DNA of 64,000 nucleotides from Thalassotalea agarivorans (GTDB taxonomy: Bacteria; Pseudomonadota; Gammaproteobacteria; Enterobacterales; Alteromonadaceae): NCBI RefSeq assembly GCF_030295955.1, contig NZ_AP027363.1, positions 2,829,046 to 2,893,045 of the forward strand, written 5' to 3'. Both the position numbers and the translations under genes were made by a program. Under the pieces are notes generated by a model that saw only the letters and a list, made by a program, of their open reading frames with translations, did no database searches and was not told the DNA's origin. Below, one piece after another: positions 29,756 to 39,004 of this stretch. The stretch's first letter is position 1; the number at the start of each line of letters is the position of its first letter.

Positions 29756-30278
29756 ACATCTCAGCAATCATAGCACGGACTTTTTGCTGAACTTGATTAC
29801 TATTGTCTTCTTCTTCTAATTTAAGTTCACCGACACTTCGCCAGATCACTCTTTCGTGCTCAGTCTCTAGTAAATCTACAACCAAAGAACCTGGATAGGC
29901 TGGTAAGATAGTGCGTTTCTCATCCTCTCTACCATAGGCAGCCAGGCAATATTCACAGAACCTTACACCACGATTGTAACGCTTAAAATTTCGGCTTGAG
30001 TTACTGACAATGTAATAGGCAACGATAATATCGCTATCATCAGTTTCTACATAGGTGAGACCGTTTAAATCGAGCGTTTTTTCTATCGCTATTTCAATAC
30101 TGTTTCGAAACGAAAAAGACAGATTTTGGTAATCTGAAAACTGAGAATTACGTTCATAAAAGCGATACGTTTCGATATCGCCAAAATCATAATTACGTTG
30201 ATACTTAGCAAAAACTACAGGCGAAGAACTGCATGCACTAAGCAGTGTGAGCAACAATAATGACGAGAGTAGTTTCAT
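29727..30278 (-). CDS. DUF4136-type lipoprotein
   Basis: A 183-aa lipoprotein with lipobox LLSAC (Cys16). After that come the DUF4136 features: a YDFGDIETYRFYE opening, ETDDSDIIVAYYIVS in the middle, and a C-terminal helix QQKVRAMIAEMFSQIP, where relatives have an A-I-x-x-x-L-x-x-FPP-like end. The family is common in envelopes and has no known function. It converges on and overlaps the SixA-like gene by 29 bp. Confidence 0.75.
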   Translation of the reverse strand: MKLLSSLLLLTLLSACSSSPVVFAKYQRNYDFGDIETYRFYERNSQFSDYQNLSFSFRNSIEIAIEKTLDLNGLTYVETDDSDIIVAYYIVSNSSRNFKRYNRGVRFCEYCLAAYGREDEKRTILPAYPGSLVVDLLETEHERVIWRSVGELKLEEEDNSNQVQQKVRAMIAEMFSQIPLKGK

Positions 30279-30339
30279 AGAGCTAAGGGAGTCTATCCAA
30301 AAACATTACAAGATTTTTTTAATGCTATCTATCAAAACA

Positions 30340-30369
30340 AAAAAGGCCATTGCAAGCAATGACCTTTTT
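30340..30369 (-). terminator. Terminator of tyrS
   Basis: Stem AAAAGG-C-CATTGC / GCAATG-A-CCTTTT with one internal mismatch and A/T flanks, 4 bp from the tyrS stop. Confidence 0.82.
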
Positions 30370-30372
30370 CAA

Positions 30373-31563
30373 TTAAGCGATTGTGACACGGGCAAACTTT
30401 CGTTTACCCACTTGAAACACTGCGTGGGTGCCAGATTCGACAAGTAGCTTATTATCCGTAATTTTTTCACCATCAATTTTAGCTGCACCTTGCTTGATCA
30501 TGCGCATAGCTTCTGACGTACTAGCAACTAAACCGGCCTCTTTTAACAGATTAGCGATTGGCATTTCGGAATCGAAGGTAAATTCTGGCATTTCATCTGG
30601 GATCGCTCCTTTTTGGAAACGATTGATAAATTCTTGATGCGCACCTTCGGCCGCTGCGTCATCATGAAAACGTGCAATAATTTCTTTAGCAAGCAAGATT
30701 TTAAAATCTCTTGGGTTAGCACCTGCTGAAACTTGACCTTTAAACTGATTGAGCTCTTCAAGTGGTCTAAAGCTTAACAAATCAAAATAGCGCCACATCA
30801 AATCGTCGGAAATAGACATTACTTTACCAAACATATCTGATGGCGTATCAGTGATACCAATATAATTGCCCAAAGACTTTGACATTTTTTGTACGCCATC
30901 TAGGCCTTCAAGGAGTGGCATCATCAAGACAGTTTGCGGACGTTGTCCTTCACCTTTTTGAAGCTCGCGTCCCATCAACAGGTTGAATTTTTGGTCTGTT
31001 CCACCTAGCTCTACATCTGATTCAAGCGCGACTGAATCCCAACCTTGTACAAGTGGGTACATGAATTCGTGAATAGCAATCGATTGGCCAGCGCTGTAAC
31101 GCTTTTTAAAATCATCTCGTTCCATCATGCGAGCAACTGTTTGACGACTTGCTAGTTTCAACATACCAGCAGCACCAAGTTGTTCCATCCAAGTAGAGTT
31201 GAATTCAACACGAGTTTTCGCCGGATCGAGAATTTTAAATACTTGCTCTTTGTAGGTTTCAGCATTCGCTAGCACGTCTTCTTTAGTTAACGGCTTACGA
31301 GTTACATTCTTACCAGTCGGATCGCCTATCATACCGGTGAAATCACCAATCAAGAAAATGACTTCATGGCCTAGCTGCTGAAATTGGCGTAATTTGTTTA
31401 TAAGTACTGTATGCCCTAGGTGAAGATCGGGTGCCGTCGGATCAAAACCCGCTTTTATCTTAAGCGGTTTACCTTCTTTTAGCTTTTCTAACAGCTCATC
31501 TTCTAACAAGATTTCTTCGGCACCACGTTTGATTTCTGCAAACGCGTGGTTAACGTCAGTCAT
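30373..31563 (-). CDS. tyrS: Tyrosyl-tRNA synthetase
   Basis: Class I synthetase charging tRNA-Tyr. The preferred start is ATG at 31563 (MTDVNHAF) because GGAG lies 8 nt upstream, giving 396 aa. The in-frame extension to 31599 has no such support. The HIGH signature is HLGHTVLI (about 44-51), KMSKS is KMSKSLGN, and a C-terminal S4 RNA-binding domain occupies about 330-396 ([23 protein letters not shown]). This is the TyrRZ type. It is divergent from the mepM-like gene. Confidence 0.97.
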   Translation of the reverse strand: MTDVNHAFAEIKRGAEEILLEDELLEKLKEGKPLKIKAGFDPTAPDLHLGHTVLINKLRQFQQLGHEVIFLIGDFTGMIGDPTGKNVTRKPLTKEDVLANAETYKEQVFKILDPAKTRVEFNSTWMEQLGAAGMLKLASRQTVARMMERDDFKKRYSAGQSIAIHEFMYPLVQGWDSVALESDVELGGTDQKFNLLMGRELQKGEGQRPQTVLMMPLLEGLDGVQKMSKSLGNYIGITDTPSDMFGKVMSISDDLMWRYFDLLSFRPLEELNQFKGQVSAGANPRDFKILLAKEIIARFHDDAAAEGAHQEFINRFQKGAIPDEMPEFTFDSEMPIANLLKEAGLVASTSEAMRMIKQGAAKIDGEKITDNKLLVESGTHAVFQVGKRKFARVTIA

Positions 31564-31724
31564 TACTTCGACTCCGGGTTGTACAATATTTATTAACACA
31601 TTAATTGCCGAATTCTACTGTATATTAGACACGTTAGGAAACCCTAAAGCTGTTTAGATTAAACTTTTTTGATATAGTTGCTGTCTATAAACGTATATCA
31701 ATCCCCTAGTTTGCAGTTAATATC

Positions 31725-33086
31725 TTGAATACGCTAAAGAATTTATATTTTCAGTTTCCAGAGAAGCACAGAGCGATGATCGTCATCGTGCTGTTGGCCG
31801 CCTTTGTTTTCCTTATTTTGTCCGCTTTTTTAGGTAACGATGAACCTGCACCGGAATTTAGTCCGGGCGAACGCTATCACATTGCATTACCGAACGAAGA
31901 TACGCCTACTATGGTCATTGATGCAGATGCGCCAATACTAACGCCGAAAAAAAAATCTTCGCTCTTTTCTGACCAGTTAACTTGGTTGAAAGAGTCGGTT
32001 AAAAGTGGTGATTCATTAGCTAAAATTCTCAATAGACTCGGTTTTAACAGCCGCGTCACACATGATATTGCCAACGCGAGCGGAGAAGACACCGGTTTTC
32101 TCAGAAGCATAAAGCCGGGCGATGAGATAAATGTTGGAACAAATACTGAAGGCAAATTAATCGAACTTATTTATGTGGTCTCAAAAACTGACAGCTACCA
32201 TATTAAATATGACGGCACAGAATATGTTGCTACCAAGCAAGTTAAAGACGTTGAAATCAGATCAGCGTTTGCTCATGGCTACATAGAAACAAGCTTTTGG
32301 AACGCTGGAATCACAGCTGGTTTAAGCGATAGCCAAATCATCAATTTCGCTAACATTTTTGGTTGGGATATCGATTTTGCACTAGATATTAGAGAAGGCG
32401 ACAGCTTCCATATCACCTATGAAAAGCGTTTTGTAGACGGCGAGTTTATCGGTACGGGAAAAATATTAACGGCAGAATTTATCAACCGAAATGAGGAATT
32501 TCAGGCCATCCGATTTAAAGATGGAGAGTATTATTCTCCTGATGGAAAAAGTATGCGAAAAGCATTCTTGCGCGCCCCCGTTAATTTTCGATATATCAGT
32601 TCAAATTTCCAACGAAAGCGATTCCACCCTATTCAAAAACGCTGGAAAGCACATAATGGTGTAGACTATCGCGCCAAAACAGGTACCCCTGTGGTAGCGG
32701 CAGGCAACGGTCGCGTTACACATTCAACATACAACAAATACAATGGCCACTATGTATTCATCCAACATGGTAATGGCATAGTGACCAAGTATCTGCACTT
32801 TTCAAAACGAGCCGTAAAAAAAGGCCAACGCGTCAAGCAAGGACAAGTTATCGGTTATGTCGGCTCAACCGGCATGTCTCAGGCTCCACATTTGCATTAT
32901 GAGTTTTTGCTCAATGGCGTTCACAGAAACCCGAGAACGGTCAAATTACCCGATGCAAAACCTATAGCAAAGGAATACAAAGTTGAGTTTGAACAACTGG
33001 CACAACAAAGACTGAGCGAACTGTTTAGTTCAAAACAAGCATTCACCATGTCTTATCCAACGCAGGATGTCGTAACTGGTGGCTAA
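31725..33086 (+). CDS. mepM: M23 peptidoglycan endopeptidase, MepM-like
   Basis: Zinc endopeptidase that cuts cross-links between peptide stems to allow wall growth. 453 aa. One N-terminal transmembrane helix (about 18-36), an OapA/LysM-like region (about 85-160, LKESVKSGDSLAKILNRLGF), then the M23 domain (about 300-410) with the zinc ligands in HNGVDYRAKTGTPVVAAGNG and HLHYEF. The ORF opens with TTG at 31725, lacking an obvious ribosome site, so the exact start is uncertain. It overlaps anmK by 8 bp, coupling wall hydrolysis to wall recycling. The pairing with tyrS on the other side is also seen in relatives. Confidence 0.92.
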   Translation: MNTLKNLYFQFPEKHRAMIVIVLLAAFVFLILSAFLGNDEPAPEFSPGERYHIALPNEDTPTMVIDADAPILTPKKKSSLFSDQLTWLKESVKSGDSLAKILNRLGFNSRVTHDIANASGEDTGFLRSIKPGDEINVGTNTEGKLIELIYVVSKTDSYHIKYDGTEYVATKQVKDVEIRSAFAHGYIETSFWNAGITAGLSDSQIINFANIFGWDIDFALDIREGDSFHITYEKRFVDGEFIGTGKILTAEFINRNEEFQAIRFKDGEYYSPDGKSMRKAFLRAPVNFRYISSNFQRKRFHPIQKRWKAHNGVDYRAKTGTPVVAAGNGRVTHSTYNKYNGHYVFIQHGNGIVTKYLHFSKRAVKKGQRVKQGQVIGYVGSTGMSQAPHLHYEFLLNGVHRNPRTVKLPDAKPIAKEYKVEFEQLAQQRLSELFSSKQAFTMSYPTQDVVTGG

Positions 33087-34179
33087 CTATTATCTTGGTT
33101 TGATGTCAGGTACCAGCGTAGATGGTATCGACATTGCTTTGGCCGAGATTAACCACGAACAAACAACGTTAGTTACTGCAGAAACCTACCCTTTTTCGAT
33201 CGAAATAGCGTCACAAATACGTGCACTATTCAATGATGGCGAACGAGAAATAGAACAACTTGGCCGTCTAGACAAGCAACTTGGTGGTATATACGCAGAG
33301 GTTGTAAATGATTTTCTCTTGAAGCAGAAAATCAAACCGTCAGAGATTGTTGCCATTGGAAACCATGGTCAAACTGTGCGTCATCGACCTAATATCAAGC
33401 ACCCTTTTAGCTTACAACTTGGCTGCAATCAAACGCTCGCTACCTTAACTAACATTCCCGTTGTAGGTGATTTCAGAACCAAAGATATCGTATTTGGTGG
33501 TCAAGGAGCACCTTTGGTACCTGCATTCCACAACTATTTGTTTTCACAACGAAAGCAAAATTACATCATTGTGAATCTTGGCGGGATCGCAAACATAACG
33601 GTACTTCCTGAAGACAAGTCCATGCCAGTTCTTGGTTTTGATACTGGACCCGCCAATTGTTTACTCGATGATTGGTATCAGCAACATTTTGATGGTAGCT
33701 ATGATGTAGATGGCGAATTTGCTGCTTCAGGACAATCAATAGCGCCTTTGTTGACAAACTTACTAGCCGATCCGTATTTTGCAAAGCCATCGCCTAAAAG
33801 TACCGGTAGAGAATATTTTAACTTAGATTGGTTAGCATCTTTTAATGTTAACCAGTTTAAAAAAGAAGATGTTCAAGCGACATTGGTTGCGCTTACAGCA
33901 CATTCTATTGCCGATTCAATTAAGCATAGCTGCGACGCGGGTCAAATCATTTTGTGTGGCGGTGGCGTGGCCAATCCAGTTTTATTCGATGCAATCAATG
34001 CAGCATTACCGAGCTTCACCTTCGACTCTCTTCATAACTTAGGGTACGAAAGCGACTCGTTTGAAGCCCTAGCCTTCGCTTGGCTAGCGTATGCACACCA
34101 ACATCAGATAGTAAGCAACATACCTTCTGTTACTGGCGCACGAGCGAACACGACATTAGGCGTAACTTTCCTACCGTAG
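33079..34179 (+). CDS. anmK: Anhydro-N-acetylmuramic acid kinase
   Basis: Cytoplasmic kinase converting 1,6-anhydroMurNAc from wall turnover to MurNAc-6-phosphate. 366 aa. The N-terminal signature LGLMSGTSVDGIDIAL (about 6-21), GNHGQTVRHRP, the LGGIANITVLP segment and GFDTGPANCL are ASKHA-fold ATP/substrate motifs of the family. It starts with GTG at 33079, overlapping the mepM-like stop by 8 bp, so translation is coupled. Confidence 0.96.
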   Translation: MANYYLGLMSGTSVDGIDIALAEINHEQTTLVTAETYPFSIEIASQIRALFNDGEREIEQLGRLDKQLGGIYAEVVNDFLLKQKIKPSEIVAIGNHGQTVRHRPNIKHPFSLQLGCNQTLATLTNIPVVGDFRTKDIVFGGQGAPLVPAFHNYLFSQRKQNYIIVNLGGIANITVLPEDKSMPVLGFDTGPANCLLDDWYQQHFDGSYDVDGEFAASGQSIAPLLTNLLADPYFAKPSPKSTGREYFNLDWLASFNVNQFKKEDVQATLVALTAHSIADSIKHSCDAGQIILCGGGVANPVLFDAINAALPSFTFDSLHNLGYESDSFEALAFAWLAYAHQHQIVSNIPSVTGARANTTLGVTFLP

Positions 34180-34272
34180 AACGCACTTCAACTTGCACTT
34201 TTGTGCACTATTCAATAGTCTGATTTTAAGCAATTTATCCGTGTAAAAAACAGTCATTCTGGGTTGGTGTAC

Positions 34273-36078
34273 ATGAAAAAAATAATGATAAGCTTGTTTG
34301 CTTGCCTCGCTTTTAGCGTGATAGCGAACACTGAATTTAAACAACATAATATTGTTGTAGATGATCAAACAGGTAAAGAGGTTGCCTTGCGAGAGGATGG
34401 TCGAGGAGACCGTGTTGTGGGGGCACCTTGGGCAACGCGCTCACCTGTACTCGCTGTTAACGGTATGGCGGCTACTTCACACCCTTTAGCAACGCAAGTT
34501 GCCATTGACGTACTAAAAGATGGCGGCAATGCAGTGGATGCTGCCATTGCAGCAAATGCTGCTATAGGATTAATGGAGCCCACGGGTAACGGCATAGGCG
34601 GCGATTTGTTTGCTATCGTTTGGGATCCAAAATCAAAGCAATTATACGGTTTGAATGGTTCAGGGCGAAGTGCAAAAGGTCAAACATTAGCGCAACTTAA
34701 AGCCAAAATAGGCGATGTTTCACAAATTCCTAACTGGGGCACACCACCTGTAACCGTGCCGGGAACCGTCGATGCATGGTATGAATTACATGGAAAATTC
34801 GGCAAGCAATCAATGGCAAAGAATTTAGCGCCAGCAATTCAATACGCGGATCAAGGCTTTCCTGTAACCGAAGTCATTGCCTACTATATGGATATTTATC
34901 AAAAGCGCTATGAAAAATTATTTGCAAACGGCGAAATTGAAGAGATTAGCAATTACAAATCAACCTATCTAATCAATGAGAAGTCGCCTACAGAAGGGCA
35001 AGTATTCAAAAACCCTGATTTAGCTAACACCTACAAGAAAATTGCGAAAGGAGGGCGTGACGCATTTTACAAAGGTGACATTGCTAAAACGATGGACGCG
35101 TACTTTAAACGTATTGGTGGTCCACTTCGTTTTGACGACTTCGCCTCTCATACCAGCACTTGGGTAACCCCGGTATCCGTCAACTATCGCGGTTATGACG
35201 TCTGGGAACTGCCACCAAATGGTCAAGGTATTGCAGCATTGCAGATGCTAACAGTATTGGAACAATATGACCTAAAAAAAATGGGACACAACAGCGCTGA
35301 CTATTTGCATGTAATGACAGAGGCTAAAAAACTGGCTTTTGAAGACAGAGCAAGATTTTATGCTGATCCAGCCTATCACGATATTGACCTGTCTTACCTG
35401 CTTTCTGAAGCATACGGCAAACAACGTGCTAAGCTCATTAATATGGACAAAGCCGCGACGCAAGTTGAACACGGCGATCCAAAACTTATTGAAGGCGATA
35501 CTATATATCTAACCGTAGCTGACAAAGACGGCATGATGGTCAGCTTAATTCAAAGTAACTATCGTGGCATGGGCACTGGACTTGTTGCTGATGGACTAGG
35601 ATTCATTTTCCAAAATCGTGGTGCGCAGTATTCTTTAACACCAGGGCATCCAAACGTGTATGCGCCAAACAAACGTCCTTTTCATACCATCATTCCTGCA
35701 TTTATTACCAAAGACGACAAACCTTATATGAGTTTTGGTCTTATGGGCGGCGCGATGCAACCTCAGGGGCATGTGCAAATGGTCACCAATATTGTTGATT
35801 TTGGTATGAATGTGCAACAAGCTGGCGATGCTGCGCGTTTTCACCATAAGGGCTCTACATCGCCGACATGGGAAGGCCGCATGAATGACGGTGGCACGCT
35901 TGAACTCGAAAGCGGTGTTAAAGCAAGCGTTGTACGAGAATTGCAAAAACGAGGTCATAAAGTTCACATTACCAGTGGACCTTTTGGTGGCTATCAGGCC
36001 ATATTAAAGGACCCAAAGTCTGGCGTGTATCACGGTGCAAGTGAAATGCGAAAAGATGGTCAAGCAAGTGGTTACTAA
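34273..36078 (+). CDS. ggt: Gamma-glutamyltranspeptidase
   Basis: Periplasmic N-terminal nucleophile hydrolase that cleaves gamma-glutamyl bonds of glutathione or peptides and processes itself into two subunits. 601 aa from ATG 34273; an upstream in-frame TTG would add MVY before the signal peptide. Signal peptide about 1-19 (ending VIAN). The large-subunit segment is HPLATQVAIDVLKDGGNAVD. The autoprocessing threonine is probably Thr410 in EGDTIYLTVAD, followed by SLIQSNYRGMGTG. The DTIYLTVAD form differs from the TTHxSVVD of E. coli Ggt and fits another GGT subgroup, so glutathione may not be the main substrate. Confidence 0.92.
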   Translation: MKKIMISLFACLAFSVIANTEFKQHNIVVDDQTGKEVALREDGRGDRVVGAPWATRSPVLAVNGMAATSHPLATQVAIDVLKDGGNAVDAAIAANAAIGLMEPTGNGIGGDLFAIVWDPKSKQLYGLNGSGRSAKGQTLAQLKAKIGDVSQIPNWGTPPVTVPGTVDAWYELHGKFGKQSMAKNLAPAIQYADQGFPVTEVIAYYMDIYQKRYEKLFANGEIEEISNYKSTYLINEKSPTEGQVFKNPDLANTYKKIAKGGRDAFYKGDIAKTMDAYFKRIGGPLRFDDFASHTSTWVTPVSVNYRGYDVWELPPNGQGIAALQMLTVLEQYDLKKMGHNSADYLHVMTEAKKLAFEDRARFYADPAYHDIDLSYLLSEAYGKQRAKLINMDKAATQVEHGDPKLIEGDTIYLTVADKDGMMVSLIQSNYRGMGTGLVADGLGFIFQNRGAQYSLTPGHPNVYAPNKRPFHTIIPAFITKDDKPYMSFGLMGGAMQPQGHVQMVTNIVDFGMNVQQAGDAARFHHKGSTSPTWEGRMNDGGTLELESGVKASVVRELQKRGHKVHITSGPFGGYQAILKDPKSGVYHGASEMRKDGQASGY

Positions 36079-36112
36079 GTAAAGTAGATAAAAACAAAAA
36101 GGACGTCAACTT

Positions 36113-36838
36113 ATGAAATATTTAACTACAGCGATTTTGTATTGGAGCCTTATTTTTAGTGTACAAGCAAGCGAATACTGGCTCGATGAGAATACAAACG
36201 AAGTGATAAAACTATACGAAAGTGGTAATGGTTTTTACGTGCAACTGCCGTTGGCTTTTGATAGCAGTAAAGATCTTAAAAGAGTGTCCTTTGTTTTTGT
36301 AAAAGCAAATAACAGCGAGCTAATTTTTACTATCGAAGGGCGTCGATACCGCACAAAAGTAGATATAAAAAACCAAATCATAGAATTTCCTTCACCACTC
36401 AAAGGTAAAGCGGGAAAGTTTCAACGAATAAAGGCTGTTGATGCCAAGCAACTCATCGGTATCTGGCAAGGAAAAATAGAAGATCCAGATGAAAACCTAA
36501 CGACCCATGTAACAGCGGACTACTCTGAAAACTATGTAACTGTGAGAATGTTAGAACTAGATAATAGCGCTAAAACCTATAATTATCAGACCTATACCAA
36601 TATGCCTTACAAGTGGTCATATAACCTCTATGTTACTGAATGTGAAAATACTGAAAGCCGCTATGCTTACGCTTTAATTAATCAAAATAAAAACACTAAA
36701 GGGCAGCCTCAACTTTTATTGAAAGATGACTATGAGATAACTAGATATACCAAAACAAACGATCCAACACTACCCTCACCTCCTTCTGGTTACAGCCAAT
36801 CAAAAAAACCGTCGATCACTAGTGGCTGTGAAAGTTAA
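36113..36838 (+). CDS. Secreted protein of unknown function
   Basis: A 241-aa protein with a signal peptide (about 1-19, ending VQAS). The mature part is rich in beta-strand patterns: an N-terminal half with FYVQLPLAF and RRYRTKVDIKN, and a second half with LIGIWQGKIEDPDEN and YSENYVTVRMLEL that recalls small lipocalin-like or YD-rich folds. There are two cysteines, one in YVTECEN and one near the C-terminus, which may pair. I do not recognise a family. It lies 35 bp after ggt with its own AAGGACG ribosome site, so it could be co-transcribed. Confidence 0.6.
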   Translation: MKYLTTAILYWSLIFSVQASEYWLDENTNEVIKLYESGNGFYVQLPLAFDSSKDLKRVSFVFVKANNSELIFTIEGRRYRTKVDIKNQIIEFPSPLKGKAGKFQRIKAVDAKQLIGIWQGKIEDPDENLTTHVTADYSENYVTVRMLELDNSAKTYNYQTYTNMPYKWSYNLYVTECENTESRYAYALINQNKNTKGQPQLLLKDDYEITRYTKTNDPTLPSPPSGYSQSKKPSITSGCES

Positions 36839-36865
36839 TATGAAGCAATTCAAGAGGAACATAGG

Positions 36866-37429
36866 TTGTCGACTTCCAAGTTAAAAAATAAGCTTGATAG
36901 GCTTAACCACTTAAACGCGGTTAAACAAGAAGTCGCCGCGTTTAACGTTGTTGTAGCCGAGCTTCAGCTTTCTACTAACAAAATATCGTGGGCGAGCGAC
37001 CGTTTCATAGGGGTTGGTTACAACACTGGCGTGTTTGCCGGTGCTGTTGATACAAAAACGTTTAATTGTGAAGACTGGATTGAACAACACTTTGGCTGGC
37101 AAAAAATCAGCAGTTACTACGTGCAGCCAAGACCAACAAACAATTCTAAAACGCTTGCATCATGCAGCGAACTTACTCTTAGCCCAGAAGATTTGGCCAC
37201 ATTTGACCAAGCTCTTAAACTATCTAAACCGGATGGTTTAGCCTACATATTTGGTGAAAGCTTTTCTGGAATTTGGATAAAGGCTAAGGATTGGCAACAG
37301 GTAGTACAAAACAGTCAACATACTCATCTCGTTTGGTGGATTGCCTTTTTAGATGATGAAAAAATCTTACAATTAGATTGTTCAAATCATCTTAGTAATG
37401 AGGGAACAATCACTCTAATCCAGCATTAG
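36866..37429 (+). CDS. Cytoplasmic protein of unknown function
   Basis: A 187-aa protein that starts at TTG 36866, with AGAGGA 8-9 nt upstream. It has no signal peptide or membrane helix. A charged N-terminal helix (KLKNKLDRLNHLNAVKQEV) leads into a mixed fold with several tryptophans (KISWASDRF, IEQHFGWQK, LVWWIAFLDD). I do not recognise it. It follows the secreted protein by 27 bp and may be in the same transcript. Expression level could be low because of the TTG start. Confidence 0.55.
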   Translation: MSTSKLKNKLDRLNHLNAVKQEVAAFNVVVAELQLSTNKISWASDRFIGVGYNTGVFAGAVDTKTFNCEDWIEQHFGWQKISSYYVQPRPTNNSKTLASCSELTLSPEDLATFDQALKLSKPDGLAYIFGESFSGIWIKAKDWQQVVQNSQHTHLVWWIAFLDDEKILQLDCSNHLSNEGTITLIQH

Positions 37430-37443
37430 TTGTCTTGTAGCAT

Positions 37444-37472
37444 AAAAAAACCAGCATAAAGCTGGTTTTTTT
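37444..37472 (-). terminator. Terminator of ssb, possibly bidirectional
   Basis: Stem AAAAAACCAGC / GCTGGTTTTTT around ATAAA between convergent genes. Both flanks carry A/T runs. Confidence 0.85.
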
Positions 37473-37488
37473 ATAAATCATTAACGTC

Positions 37489-38130
37489 TTAGAACGGAAT
37501 ATCGTCGTCAAAATCGATAGTAGGCTCTTGTGGGTTAACTTTAGCAGGTTGCTGCTGATTCTGCTGTTGGTTGAATCCACCCTGTTGTTGACCACTAAAA
37601 TTACTATTTTGTTGCTGTCCACCACTAAACCCTTGATTTTGGTTTTGTGATGGTGGCTGATAGTTATTTTGTTGCATGCTTGCAGGTGCTGCTTGCTGCT
37701 GTTGACCACCAAATCCTTGATTTTGGTTTTGGTTGTTAAAACCGCCTTGCTGTGCATTTTGGTTAAAACCACCAGCACCCTGACCTGCACCGCGCGAATC
37801 TAGCATTTGCATATCGCCACAGATAATTTCTGTCGTATATTGATCAGCACCTTGTTGGTTTTGCCATTTACGCGTTTGTAAGCGACCTTCTAGGTATACT
37901 TTTGAACCTTTTTTGAGGTATTCACCAGCAATTTCAGCTAAGCGGTTATACATCACAATACGATGCCACTCAGTTTTCTCTTTTTGTTCACCTGTTTGTT
38001 TGTCTTTCCAGGTTTCCGATGTTGCAACGGTAAAGTTCGCAACAGCACCACCGTTTGGCATAAAACGAACCTCAGGATCTTGCCCCAAGTTGCCGACGAT
38101 AATGACTTTGTTAATTCCTCTGCTGGCCAT
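37489..38130 (-). CDS. ssb: Single-stranded DNA-binding protein
   Basis: Homotetrameric SSB for replication, recombination and repair. 213 aa, longer than the 178 aa of E. coli. The OB fold is at about 1-112, with GVNKVI-like [18 protein letters not shown] and the [20 protein letters not shown] segment. A long Gln/Asn/Gly linker at 120-200 explains the extra length and generates shadow ORFs. The acidic tip DFDDDIPF is the conserved partner-binding tail. No LexA box was found upstream. uvrA, its usual divergent neighbour, is 5.5 kb away here. Confidence 0.97.
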   Translation of the reverse strand: MASRGINKVIIVGNLGQDPEVRFMPNGGAVANFTVATSETWKDKQTGEQKEKTEWHRIVMYNRLAEIAGEYLKKGSKVYLEGRLQTRKWQNQQGADQYTTEIICGDMQMLDSRGAGQGAGGFNQNAQQGGFNNQNQNQGFGGQQQQAAPASMQQNNYQPPSQNQNQGFSGGQQQNSNFSGQQQGGFNQQQNQQQPAKVNPQEPTIDFDDDIPF

Positions 38131-38278
38131 ATTTCCTCTCTTATATATTAGGTTTTAGTGACTGCCGATGTCGCGTGAGAACTGAGGATCCTTAGGTGCG
38201 CATCGGTAAAATTTTCTGTAAAACAGAAGCAACATTGTACTGCCAATTTTTCGCAATAGCGAGTACAAAAACATGCTT

Positions 38279-38674
38279 TTATTCAACTTTTAAATGCTGC
38301 TGCATTTGCGCTCTTATATCGTCTGGAATTTGCGCAGATTTTTGCTTTTTATAGTCGAAATGAACCATAACTGCCTCACCATTTGCACAACATTTTCCGT
38401 CTTGCCATACCTCTTGAAACACAGTGAAAGAGCTTCCACCAATGCGTGACAAAGAGGTTCTTATTTCAACCGTTTTTCCGTAGTAAATTTGTGCTAGAAA
38501 ATTAACGCTGATATTGGCAAGAATTAGTCGCCACTCTTTGGGCGAAAGCGTTGGTGTAAACCATTTGAATATAGGCTCTCTGGCCCCTTCAAACCAGACC
38601 GGTATAACGGTGTTGTTGATATGTCCTAATGCGTCGGTATCAGTAAACCGAGGCTCAATATGTTGTACAAACAT
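38279..38674 (-). CDS. Hotdog-fold acyl-CoA thioesterase
   Basis: A 131-aa protein of the 4-hydroxybenzoyl-CoA thioesterase/YbgC-like hotdog family. The opening VQHIEPRFTDTDALGHINN contains the conserved Asp (in TDALGHINN) proposed as catalytic. Then come WFEGAREPIFKWF and the core strand ANISVNFLAQIYYGKTVEI. The substrate is unknown; it may be short or medium acyl-CoAs. Confidence 0.82.
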   Translation of the reverse strand: MFVQHIEPRFTDTDALGHINNTVIPVWFEGAREPIFKWFTPTLSPKEWRLILANISVNFLAQIYYGKTVEIRTSLSRIGGSSFTVFQEVWQDGKCCANGEAVMVHFDYKKQKSAQIPDDIRAQMQQHLKVE

Positions 38675-39004
38675 AGAAATGCCTTACAGGTGATTTTTAA
38701 CTTGAATGAATTAAAACATAGTTAAACCTTGGATTCGAGAACTGACGGAGTGATCTTCATAAATTCTCAAGATTAATTCATCCAATCTCAATAGGCCATA
38801 AATACACTTTGATGAAACTCTTTCCAGGTAACCAACCTCCATAAAATCGACATTGCGATGTCAGTTATCTTTACACTTCAAAACCACTTTTTTGTAGTGA
38901 AGACAATAAAACCATGTTTTCTTTATGGTTTTTTAGTCAGGTATATTTTATGCATAAAACAGACGCTACCAAGTAAGGTGGCGCTTACTAACAAGGAGAT
39001 AATT
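38675..39004. promoter_or_regulatory. Leader region of the PEP-CTERM gene
   Basis: 330-bp gap. It contains a terminator-like hairpin AAAACCAT / ATGGTTTT near 38910-38935 and a second hairpin CGCTACC / GGTGGCG (38964-38983) ten bases before the AAGGAG ribosome site. No sigma54 -24/-12 element was recognised. No gene seen. Confidence 0.5.

Noticed and set aside
31612-31635. CTGTATATTAGACACG as a LexA box between tyrS and the mepM-like gene
   Set aside because: Only one half matches; the right half does not end in CAG.
37410-37790. 126-aa minus-strand ORF rich in Lys/Val/Ser
   Set aside because: It is an alternate frame of the repetitive Gln/Asn/Gly linker of ssb.
38858-39004. N-terminal extension of the PEP-CTERM protein
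   Set aside because: The AAGGAG site and the signal peptide both point to ATG 39005.
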